NCBI GenBank assembly: GCA_031254955.1
Contig: JAIRTK010000098.1
Location: 1 to 7,752 of the forward strand
Source of the DNA: Opitutaceae bacterium
GTDB taxonomy: Bacteria > Verrucomicrobiota > Verrucomicrobiia > Opitutales > Opitutaceae
Direction of reading: 5' to 3'
Length of the DNA stretch: 7,752 bases
The position numbers were made by a program, and so were the translations under genes. This document shows positions 1 to 6,228 of this stretch, one piece after another. The notes under the pieces were generated by a model. That model saw only the letters and a list, made by a program, of their open reading frames with translations, searched no databases and was not told the DNA's origin. Position 1 is the first letter of the stretch. Each line of letters starts with the position of its first letter.

Positions 1-276
1 GGAAAGGAATGAGTGCTCATGATAATTTTGGGAAAAGAGAAAAGTCCGTAAAAGTTCCGGTTTTAATCGGGTTTCGAGTGATAAAGTTCAAGATTCAAAG
101 CTGAAAAATTCCAGCTTCGGGTGTGATTCAACGATGCAAAAGGAGTCCTCGCGCCAAGGTTCTTTCTCTTTTCCTTCTCTTTTCCTCGTTGGGGGAACTC
201 CTGAAGTGGCGAGTAGTGAGTGGCGAACTGATGTTACGCGGAGGACACCTTTTGAACCACTCAACGCAAACCAGCC
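1..276. other. Non-coding upstream region, no gene recognised
   Basis: This stretch is clearly more AT-rich than the rest of the window, especially at 1-120. No open reading frame in it looks like a protein by composition or motif. It holds a weak 6-bp inverted repeat (98-103 AAGCTG with 112-117 CAGCTT, 8-nt loop) with no following T-run, a pyrimidine-rich tract at about 160-190, and an 8-bp direct repeat AGTGGCGA at 205-212 and 219-226. I see no convincing promoter and no tRNA. It may be the tail of an intergenic region whose upstream gene lies outside the window. Confidence 0.5.
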
Positions 277-387
277 CCAGGTAGGGAGGCCTCTCCGAGG
301 CCTCCGTCACCACGCTCCGATTTCCCCATGAAAGTCCCGACCTCCTGCCCCGCGCGGCGGAGGCCTCGGAGAGGCCTCCCTACCTGG
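277..387. repeat. Pair of GTAG-headed REP-like hairpins in inverted orientation (BIME-like)
   Basis: Positions 277-306 and 358-387 are perfect 30-bp reverse complements of each other, separated by 51 bp. Each arm is itself a hairpin. In the left arm GTAG (281-284) is followed directly by a 9-bp stem GGAGGCCTC (285-293), a TCC loop and GAGGCCTCC (297-305). The right arm is the same unit on the minus strand, with its head as CTAC at 380-383. A GTAG tetranucleotide next to a short palindrome is the known signature of REP sequences mobilised by RAYT (REP-associated tyrosine transposase) enzymes, and two opposed REPs form a BIME. Assignment to that class is inference from structure; no RAYT gene is present. 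The element lies upstream of the nucleotidase gene and could also fold in RNA. Confidence 0.75.
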
Positions 388-400
388 CTTCGCGTCTCCA

Positions 401-436
401 TGTCCTCCATGTCCTCCATGTCCTGCATCTCCTCCA
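401..436. repeat. 9-bp tandem repeat, four units
   Basis: Four consecutive 9-bp units: TGTCCTCCA at 401-409 and 410-418 are identical, and TGTCCTGCA (419-427) and TCTCCTCCA (428-436) each differ by one base. A degenerate partial unit precedes the array, and related TCTCC/CTCC sequence continues to about 460. The array lies in the leader upstream of the nucleotidase start. On the minus strand it reads as repeated ACATGGAGG, resembling the ACACGGAAA/ACACGGAGA pair at 6049-6066. Its function is unknown; slippage-prone intergenic sequence is the simplest reading. Confidence 0.7.
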
Positions 437-564
437 TACCTCCGCCTCTCCATCTCCTGATTTTTCGCGTGACCCTCGCGAAAATTCGGATGCGAACGGC
501 TTGCGCGGGCCACGGCGCAAGCCATGCTCGTCCGCGTGGAGCGCATCCGCGCCCCCCGTTCCCG

Positions 565-2250
565 ATGAAACCTCACCCGCATTTCCCGCGCCCCGACCTC
601 GTCGCCCGGCTCGCGCTCGTCGTCCTCCTCGGATGCTCCGCCGCGCGGCTTGCCTCCACCGGGGTTCCGGGCGCCGCGAGAAACCCGGCCACCGTCAAGA
701 TCACCGTGCTCTCCACCACCGATTTGCACGGTCGCGTGTATCCAATGGATTACTACACCGGCAAGCCCGCCGAAGTCGGCCTCGCCAAAATCGCCACGCT
801 CGTCCAGCGCGAACGCAAGGACGACCCGCACCTGCTGCTCATCGACTGCGGCGACACCATCCAAGGCACGCCCCTCGTTTATTATCACAACCGCAAGCAC
901 AACGAGCCGACCGACCCGATGATGCTCGCGATGAACTCGCTCCGCTACGACGCGATGGTCCCCGGCAACCACGAATACAACTTCGGCCTGGCCGTGCTCC
1001 AGAAGGCGCGCTCCGAGGCCTCCTTCCCCTGGCTCTCCGCCAACACCATCGCCAAGGCCACCGGCCAGCCCGCCTACGCCCCCTTCCTCGTGAAAGAAAT
1101 CCACGGCGTGCGCATCGGCATTCTCGGCCTGACCACGCCCGGCATCCCGCGCTGGGAGGACCCGGAGCACTACGCGGGCCTCGAATTTCTCGAAACCGCC
1201 GCCGTCGCGGAAAAATACGTGCGCATCCTCCGCGAACAGGAACACGTGGACGCCGTGGTCGTCGCCATGCACATGGGCATCGACGGCGACCCCGCGCTCG
1301 TCGAACCCGCAAACCCCCTGCGCCCCGCCGCCGAAAACGCCGCGCTCGCCATCGCGCGCCAAGTGCCGGGCATCGACCTGATTCTCATGGCGCACACGCA
1401 CCGCACCGTGTCCGCGCTCTCCGTCAACGGCGTGCTCCTGGCCCAAGCCGGCTGCTGGGGCAGCCATCTGGTGAAGGCGGAGCTGTTCTTTGCGCGGGAA
1501 AAATCCGGCGGCTGGAAACTCCAGGCCAAGTCCGCCCGCGCCCAACCCGTCCACGCCGGCATCCCCGCCGACGAGGCCATGCTCGCGCTCATCCGCCCCT
1601 ATCACGACGAGACCCAGGCCTGGCTTGGCACCAAAATCGGCCTCAGCGCGCGCGCCCTCAATGCACGGGAAGGCTCACTGCGCGACACCGCCCTCATCGA
1701 CCTCATCCAACGCGTGCAACTCGAAGCCGGCCAGGCCGACGTGTCGCTCGCCGCCAACTACAACCGCGGCGCCTTCATCCCCGCCGGCGACGTGACGGTG
1801 CGCGACATCGCCGCGATCTACGTCTATGAAAACACGCTCTACGTCGTCGAAGCCACCGGCGCGCAACTGAAAGCCGCCCTCGAACACGCCGCCGGCTTCT
1901 TTCTCCCCCACGCGCCCGGCAAGACGCCCGCCCAACTCATGAACCCCGCCATCCCCGCCTACAACTTCGACATGGCCGCGGGCGTCTCCTACGAAATCGA
2001 CCTCCGCCGCGCGCCCGGCGACCGCATCCGCAACCTCCTCTTCAAAGACGCGCCGCTCGCGCCCGACCGCAAACTCCGCCTCGCCATCAACAACTATCGC
2101 TACAACGGCGGCGGCGGCTACACCATGCTCCGGGGCGCGCCCGTGCTGATGCGCTCCAGCGCCGAAATCCGCGACCTCATCATCGACTGGGTGACCCAAA
2201 ACAAAACCATCCCCGCCGAGCCGGACCACAACTGGCGCATCCTGCCCTGA
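565..2250 (+). CDS. 5'-nucleotidase / 2',3'-cyclic-nucleotide phosphodiesterase family lipoprotein (CpdB/UshA-like)
   Basis: Predicted 561-aa secreted metallophosphoesterase hydrolysing nucleotides, and perhaps 2',3'-cyclic nucleotides, for phosphate and nucleoside salvage. I chose ATG 565 because it gives a signal peptide with basic residues, an LALVVLL core and lipobox LLGC (Cys24); serine at +2 would favour the outer membrane by E. coli rules. The in-frame ATG at 328 lies inside the REP pair and adds 79 low-complexity residues. Calcineurin-like catalytic motifs occur in order: DLH (D53, H55), GDTIQGTP (D97), GNHE (N135, H136), H236 in AMHMG and AHTH (H277, H279), the last replacing the usual GHTH. 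The C-terminal substrate-binding domain spans about 345-525, with YENTL (421-425) and NNYRYNGGGGY (509-519), whose aromatics normally stack on the base. YNFDMAAGVSYEID (466-479) resembles CpdB more than UshA. No Shine-Dalgarno is visible. The family is secure; the exact substrate is not. Confidence 0.93.
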   Translation: MKPHPHFPRPDLVARLALVVLLGCSAARLASTGVPGAARNPATVKITVLSTTDLHGRVYPMDYYTGKPAEVGLAKIATLVQRERKDDPHLLLIDCGDTIQGTPLVYYHNRKHNEPTDPMMLAMNSLRYDAMVPGNHEYNFGLAVLQKARSEASFPWLSANTIAKATGQPAYAPFLVKEIHGVRIGILGLTTPGIPRWEDPEHYAGLEFLETAAVAEKYVRILREQEHVDAVVVAMHMGIDGDPALVEPANPLRPAAENAALAIARQVPGIDLILMAHTHRTVSALSVNGVLLAQAGCWGSHLVKAELFFAREKSGGWKLQAKSARAQPVHAGIPADEAMLALIRPYHDETQAWLGTKIGLSARALNAREGSLRDTALIDLIQRVQLEAGQADVSLAANYNRGAFIPAGDVTVRDIAAIYVYENTLYVVEATGAQLKAALEHAAGFFLPHAPGKTPAQLMNPAIPAYNFDMAAGVSYEIDLRRAPGDRIRNLLFKDAPLAPDRKLRLAINNYRYNGGGGYTMLRGAPVLMRSSAEIRDLIIDWVTQNKTIPAEPDHNWRILP

Positions 2251-2493
2251 CGCACCCGGGGCAACTCAACATTGTGTCACCACCGGAATCCTTCCACTTC
2301 ACCAAGATTACGCGCCACCCCGATCGAAGCGCGGACCTCCACGCCCGCTTCATTCCCCAAAATTTCCAGTCACCTTGGTTTCCCGCCTTGCGTCTTAACT
2401 CGCACTGCCACGGACGCCGCCTCATAAAACAGTCTCGCGTCCTGATTTATTTCCACTCAACTCAACAACCCTTCTCCCATTCCCGATCACTCC

Positions 2494-3891
2494 ATGGCAA
2501 AATCCAGCAAGCCCGGCGGCACCCTCATCACCCTCATCCTGCTCGCGGCCATCGCAGGCGGCGCGTATTGGTATTGGAAACTCGGCAACGAAAAACCGCC
2601 CGAAATCATCACCACCACCGTCACCCGTGGCGATGTCATCCAAAGCATCACCGCCACCGGCATCCTCGAAGCGCCGACCAGCGTCGATGTCAGCTCGCAA
2701 ATCTCGGGCAAAGTCCTCGAAGTGCTCGTCGATTTCAACTCGCCGGTGAAGGAAGGCGACATCCTCGCCCGCATCGACCCCGCCACCTACGAGTCGCGAT
2801 TCACCCAAGCCGAGGCCCAGCTCGCCAACACCCAAGCCAACTACACCCTCACGAACCTCAACACCGAACGCACCCGCGAACTCTTCAAAAAATCCCTCGT
2901 CTCGCAACAAGACCTCGACCAAGCCGAGGCGCTCCTCAAGCAAGCCGACGCGCAACTCGCCATCCAACGGGCCAACGTCAGCACCGCCAAGGTTGACCTC
3001 GAACGCTGCACCATCACCGCGCCCATCACCGGCATCGTCCTCGACCGCCAGACCGAACCCGGCAAAACCGTCGCCGCCAGCCTCAACGCCCCCACCCTCT
3101 TCACCCTCATCACCGACCTCACCAAAATGCAAATCAGCGCCGACGTTTCCGAAGCCGACATCGGCACCGTCGCCGAAAGCCAGGACGTCACGTTCACCGT
3201 GGACGCCTATCCCGAACGCCAGTTTCGCGGCAAAGTCTCCCAAATCCGCAACCTCCCCAAAACCGCCCAGTCCGTCGTCGTCTATTCCACCATCATCGAC
3301 GTGGACAACCGCGACCTCCGCCTCAAACCCGGCATGACCGCCAACGTCTCCATCATCACCGCCCGCCGCGACAACGTCCTCAAAATCGCCAACGCCGCCC
3401 TCCGCGCCCGCATCCCCGAAGCCCTCCTCGACGGCGCCTCCGGCGGCCATTCCGCCGCCGAGCCTGCCCTCGCCAGCCGCGAACAAATCCAAGCCCTCAT
3501 GCAGGAAACCGGCGTCACCTTCACCCGCGGCCAGCCGATTGCCTCCGCCGACCTGGAAAAACTCAGGAAACTCGCCTCCGAACGCGGCCTCGTCCTCCCC
3601 GAAAACTTCGGCGCCGGACGCTTCCGCCGCCGCGACGCCGATGCCTCGCCGGGCGGCACCTCCGCGCGCCCCACCCCGCGCACCGTTTACCTGCTCGCCG
3701 CCCCGCCGCCGAACCCGAAAATCACCCCCCGCGAAGCCCGCTTCGGCATCAGCGACGGCACCACGACGGAAGTTGTCAGCGGCCTGGAGGAAAACGACAT
3801 CGTGGTGACCAACGCCTACCTTGCCGACGGCACCACCAGCACCGCGTCCGCCACCAGCAGCCCCTTCCAGCAACAACGCTTCCGCCGGTAA
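2494..3891 (+). CDS. macA: MacA-like periplasmic adaptor (membrane fusion protein, HlyD family)
   Basis: A 465-aa inner-membrane-anchored adaptor that should link the ABC permease encoded downstream to an outer-membrane channel. Visible parts: an N-terminal membrane anchor (about 10-28); the first lipoyl half (about 62-95, including SGKVLEVLVDFNSPVKEGD); a helical hairpin (about 97-170); the second lipoyl half (ITAPITGIVLDRQTEPGKTV, 174-193); a beta-barrel (about 208-290) ending in LKPGM (277-281); and a membrane-proximal domain starting at VLKIANAALR (295-304). The hairpin tip has R126-x3-L130-x6-S137, the R-L-S pattern of TolC-docking adaptors. About 90 residues (roughly 305-395; helical, then Gly/Arg/Pro-rich) interrupt the membrane-proximal domain, which resumes at RTVYLLA and closes with GLEENDIVVTNAYLADG. 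This explains a length of 465 rather than about 370. ATG 2494 starts just before the anchor; no Shine-Dalgarno precedes it. The ATPase gene follows after 96 bp. Substrate cannot be told. Confidence 0.93.
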   Translation: MAKSSKPGGTLITLILLAAIAGGAYWYWKLGNEKPPEIITTTVTRGDVIQSITATGILEAPTSVDVSSQISGKVLEVLVDFNSPVKEGDILARIDPATYESRFTQAEAQLANTQANYTLTNLNTERTRELFKKSLVSQQDLDQAEALLKQADAQLAIQRANVSTAKVDLERCTITAPITGIVLDRQTEPGKTVAASLNAPTLFTLITDLTKMQISADVSEADIGTVAESQDVTFTVDAYPERQFRGKVSQIRNLPKTAQSVVVYSTIIDVDNRDLRLKPGMTANVSIITARRDNVLKIANAALRARIPEALLDGASGGHSAAEPALASREQIQALMQETGVTFTRGQPIASADLEKLRKLASERGLVLPENFGAGRFRRRDADASPGGTSARPTPRTVYLLAAPPPNPKITPREARFGISDGTTTEVVSGLEENDIVVTNAYLADGTTSTASATSSPFQQQRFRR

Positions 3892-3987
3892 CACCTCGCC
3901 CGCCCGCGCTCCCCCCTCCGCCGCCCGGCGGACAGAAGCACGACCGCCCAGGACCCCCGGCCACCTCCAGCCCACTCCCCTCCGCCC

Positions 3988-4755
3988 ATGCGCCCCGTCG
4001 TCAAACTTGAGGACATCCAGAAAACCTACAGCAACGGTGAAATCGAAGTCCGCGCCGTGCGCGGCGTGTCGCTCGAAATCCACCCCGGCGAATTTGTCGC
4101 CCTCATGGGCGCGAGCGGCTCCGGCAAATCCACGCTCATGAACACCCTCGGCTGCCTCGACCGGCCCTCCGGCGGCAACTATTACCTCGATGGCGTGAAC
4201 GTCTCCGAACTCAACCGCAACGAACGCGCCGACATCCGCAACCAAAAACTCGGCTTCGTCTTCCAAGGCTTCAACCTCCTCTCGCGCACCACCGCCCTCG
4301 AAAACGTCGAACTGCCCATGCTCTACGGCCACGAACGCGTCTCCGGCGCCGAAATGCGCCGCCGCGCGATGGCGGCGCTCGAAACCGTCGGCCTCGCGCA
4401 ACGCGCCGACCACGTCCCCAGCCAGCTCTCCGGCGGACAACAACAACGCGTCGCCATCGCCCGCGCCCTCGTCAACCGCCCCCAAGTCCTGCTCGCCGAC
4501 GAACCCACCGGCAACCTCGACACCAAAACCTCCGTCGAAGTCATGGGCGTCTTCCAAAAACTCAACGACCAAGGCATCACCATCCTCATGGTCACGCACG
4601 AACTCGACATCGCCCACTACTGCAAACGCAACCTCATCCTCCGCGACGGCCTGCTCGTGAGCGACATCCTCGTCCAAAACCGCCTCGTTTCCGCAAACGA
4701 ACTCCGCAAACTCGCCGAAGCCGAGGCCGCCGTGAAACTGACCGGAAAAGATTGA
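3988..4755 (+). CDS. MacB/LolD-type ABC transporter ATP-binding protein
   Basis: A 255-aa cytoplasmic ATPase that powers the FtsX-type permease encoded two genes downstream. All ABC motifs are intact: Walker [10 protein letters not shown] (41-49, K47), Q-loop Q93 in VFQGFNLL, signature LSGGQQQ (147-153), Walker B ending [11 protein letters not shown] (E172 is the catalytic glutamate, D-loop to D178), and H-loop H204 in MVTHE. PTGNLD, the A-loop tyrosine in QKTYSNG and [10 protein letters not shown] are typical of the MacB/LolD/FtsE group. In E. coli MacB this domain is fused to the permease; here it is a separate polypeptide with a short C-terminal helical tail (about 235-255). The start is preceded by a C/T-rich leader with no Shine-Dalgarno. 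Its stop is 35 bp before the lipoprotein start, so co-transcription is likely. Confidence 0.96.
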   Translation: MRPVVKLEDIQKTYSNGEIEVRAVRGVSLEIHPGEFVALMGASGSGKSTLMNTLGCLDRPSGGNYYLDGVNVSELNRNERADIRNQKLGFVFQGFNLLSRTTALENVELPMLYGHERVSGAEMRRRAMAALETVGLAQRADHVPSQLSGGQQQRVAIARALVNRPQVLLADEPTGNLDTKTSVEVMGVFQKLNDQGITILMVTHELDIAHYCKRNLILRDGLLVSDILVQNRLVSANELRKLAEAEAAVKLTGKD

Positions 4756-4790
4756 GGAAAAAACGCGGGACCGCTCTCCGGGGACACGAC

Positions 4791-5969
4791 ATGAAAAGGA
4801 CGCGCGATCTTTTGCTATTTCACGGACCGTGCTGCTGCGCCATCGCGCTCCTGCTCGCAGCCTGCGCCTCGCCGGCCAGACTGCTGGAAAAAGGCCATTA
4901 TTATCAAGCCGCCTCCGAAGCCGCCAGGACCCTGCGCGCCAAACCCGGCGACACCGCCGCGCAAAACGTCCTGCTCAAAGCCTACCCCCTGGCGGTGAAA
5001 ACCGCCCTGCGCGAAATCCAAACCGCCTCGTCGCGCGGCGGCCTGGAAAAACACGACATGGCCATTGCGAAATACGGACAACTGAACCGGCTCGCCGATG
5101 AAATACACTCCGCCCCCGATGCGAACAGACTGATTCCCCGGCCACGGGAATTTCACGCCGAACTGCAACAAGCCAGAAACACCGCCGCCGAGGATGCGTA
5201 TAACCGAGGAATCGACGCCCTGAACAACAACACCCTGGAACAGGCGCGGACGGCGTATCACTACTTCAAAAAAACCAACACTTATGCGGACAACTATCGC
5301 GACGCCGCCGCCAGACTGCGGGAAGCCGCGCGGGCCGCGACACTGCGCGTGATTGTGGAACCGCCCAAAATGCCCGCCAACCTTCAACTTTCCGCCGACT
5401 TCTTCTACTCGGAACTGATGGCGGACTTCGACCGGAGAAACCGCGGCCAACTGGTGCGGTTCTACACCCCCGAAGAGGCAAAAAACGAAAACATGCGCGC
5501 CCCCCATCAATATATGACGCTCGATTTCGGCGATTTCTCGATTGGCCACACAAAAGAATCCAGCAACACCGTGGACGTGAAACGGGACAACGTGATCGTC
5601 GGCTCGGTCAAGGTGGACGGCAAGGACCTCGATGCCCGCGCCACGGTGAAAGCAAAATTCACGACCTTCCAACGCGAAATCATTTCGACCGGCACCTTGC
5701 GCATCCGCATCCTCCGTGCGCCGGGCGGCGGACTCGCGGACCAGCGCGCCTTTGCCGGCAAACACATTTGGAGCACGGTCTGGGGCGGTTACACAGGCGA
5801 CGACCGGGCGCTCTCACCCGAGCAAAAACACCGCGCCAGAACGCAACCCAAGGTTTCCCCGCAACATCAAGACCTGTTTGTGGAATTTACCAGACCCATC
5901 TATCCCCGGGCGATTGAGTATATACGCTCCGCCTATCAGGATTGTTATGTGAACCAGACGGACAATTAA
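4791..5969 (+). CDS. Lipoprotein of unknown function with helical, TPR-like N-terminal half
   Basis: A 392-aa predicted lipoprotein whose family I cannot name. ATG 4791 is preferred because it follows a purine-rich GGGGA (4780-4784), unlike its neighbours, and begins a good lipoprotein signal: MKRTR, a hydrophobic stretch containing CCC, lipobox LAAC (Cys25). Alanine at +2 suggests the outer membrane by E. coli rules. TTG 4752, overlapping the ATPase stop, is an alternative that only adds 13 residues. Residues about 30-190 are alpha-helical and TPR-like (EKGHYYQAASEAARTLRAKPG; YNRGIDALNNNTLEQARTAYHYFKK). The rest (about 194-385) is mixed alpha/beta, starting TLRVIVEPPKMP, with motifs WGGYTGDDRALSPEQ (341-355) and DLFVEFTRPIYPRAIEYI (361-378). 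The strand-helix-strand start of this half vaguely recalls CsgG/TolB-N-like lipoprotein domains, a weak inference. It sits between ATPase and permease, so an envelope role linked to the pump is plausible but unproven. Runs of AAA/GAA codons make it less GC-rich than its neighbours. Confidence 0.85.
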   Translation: MKRTRDLLLFHGPCCCAIALLLAACASPARLLEKGHYYQAASEAARTLRAKPGDTAAQNVLLKAYPLAVKTALREIQTASSRGGLEKHDMAIAKYGQLNRLADEIHSAPDANRLIPRPREFHAELQQARNTAAEDAYNRGIDALNNNTLEQARTAYHYFKKTNTYADNYRDAAARLREAARAATLRVIVEPPKMPANLQLSADFFYSELMADFDRRNRGQLVRFYTPEEAKNENMRAPHQYMTLDFGDFSIGHTKESSNTVDVKRDNVIVGSVKVDGKDLDARATVKAKFTTFQREIISTGTLRIRILRAPGGGLADQRAFAGKHIWSTVWGGYTGDDRALSPEQKHRARTQPKVSPQHQDLFVEFTRPIYPRAIEYIRSAYQDCYVNQTDN

Positions 5970-6048
5970 AGCACCTGACAAAACAACCCGCGCAAAAACA
6001 CAAAAAACCCAATGAAGTCTATTGTAATACAAAAGACACAAAGCCCCG

Positions 6049-6066
6049 ACACGGAAAACACGGAGA
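6049..6066. repeat. 9-bp direct repeat of ACACGGARA type
   Basis: ACACGGAAA (6049-6057) is followed immediately by ACACGGAGA (6058-6066), one mismatch. The unit resembles the minus-strand reading of the array at 401-436 (ACATGGAGG), agreeing at seven of nine positions with ACACGGAGA. This suggests one dispersed family of short A/G-rich 9-mers in intergenic regions of this genome. No function can be assigned. Confidence 0.5.
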
Positions 6067-6074
6067 AAAAAGAC

Positions 6075-6086
6075 CTGTCCGGACAG
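6075..6086. promoter_or_regulatory. 12-bp perfect palindrome, possible operator
   Basis: CTGTCCGGACAG is perfectly self-complementary and lies 142 bp upstream of the permease start, in the only long gap of the export locus. Dimeric regulators often bind such sites, but no regulator gene is nearby and one 12-bp palindrome can occur by chance. It does not fit the E. coli LexA box, which needs ten bases between CTG and CAG rather than six. Confidence 0.25.
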
Positions 6087-6228
6087 ACTCTCCACGCCCC
6101 CCACGAAACGCGCCCCGCGCCCTCTCTCTGGGTCACAACAACCCACCTCGATTTTTCTCTTTGATAGATACTCTAAAACGATGCCAACCGGCTGACTCCA
6201 CCACCGCCTCCAACCCCTTATTTCTCCC

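Larger units (their letters stand above)
5970..6228. other. 259-bp gap inside the export locus, with small repeats
   Basis: No gene is supported here. The first part (to about 6070) is A-rich and holds TTGTAATACAA (6022-6032, odd palindrome), a 9-bp direct repeat ACACGGAAA/ACACGGAGA (6049-6066) and a perfect 12-bp palindrome CTGTCCGGACAG (6075-6086). The second part is C/T-rich up to the permease start. The gap is long for a locus whose other members sit 35-96 bp apart, so a separate promoter for the permease is possible, but I could not place convincing -35 and -10 boxes. Confidence 0.5.

Noticed and set aside
98..117. AAGCTG/CAGCTT hairpin as a terminator
   Set aside because: The stem is only 6 bp with an 8-nt loop and no T-run follows; this is easily chance in AT-rich DNA.
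134..331. 65-aa plus-strand frame in the upstream region
   Set aside because: It runs into the REP-like hairpin, has no ribosome-binding site and shows no protein-like pattern.
401..436. Possible CRISPR array
   Set aside because: The units are 9 bp and directly adjacent with no spacers, and there are no cas genes.
328..564. N-terminal extension of the nucleotidase from ATG 328
   Set aside because: This start lies between the arms of the REP-like pair, and the extension translates one palindrome arm and the 9-bp tandem repeat. ATG 565 gives a complete lipoprotein signal peptide.
307..1605. 432-aa minus-strand frame, and a 442-aa plus-strand frame at 501-1829
   Set aside because: Both overlap the nucleotidase gene in other frames. 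Their products are Gly/Arg/His- or Arg/Pro-rich without motifs, while the nucleotidase frame shows every catalytic motif in order.
2422..4677. 751-aa open frame on the minus strand opposite the adaptor and ATPase genes
   Set aside because: It is antisense to two strongly supported genes. Its product is a low-complexity run of Gly, Ala, Val, Asp and Glu, as expected from reading GC-rich codons backwards, and it shows no domain motif.
4752..4790. TTG start overlapping the ATPase stop for the lipoprotein gene
   Set aside because: It only lengthens the signal peptide's basic region by 13 residues. ATG 4791 has a GGGGA at suitable distance and gives a compact signal peptide. Translational coupling from TTG is not excluded.
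6161..6176. TTGATA/GATACT boxes as a promoter for the permease
   Set aside because: The two boxes overlap or nearly touch, so they cannot serve as a -35/-10 pair with normal spacing, and no partner box was found at about 17 bp.
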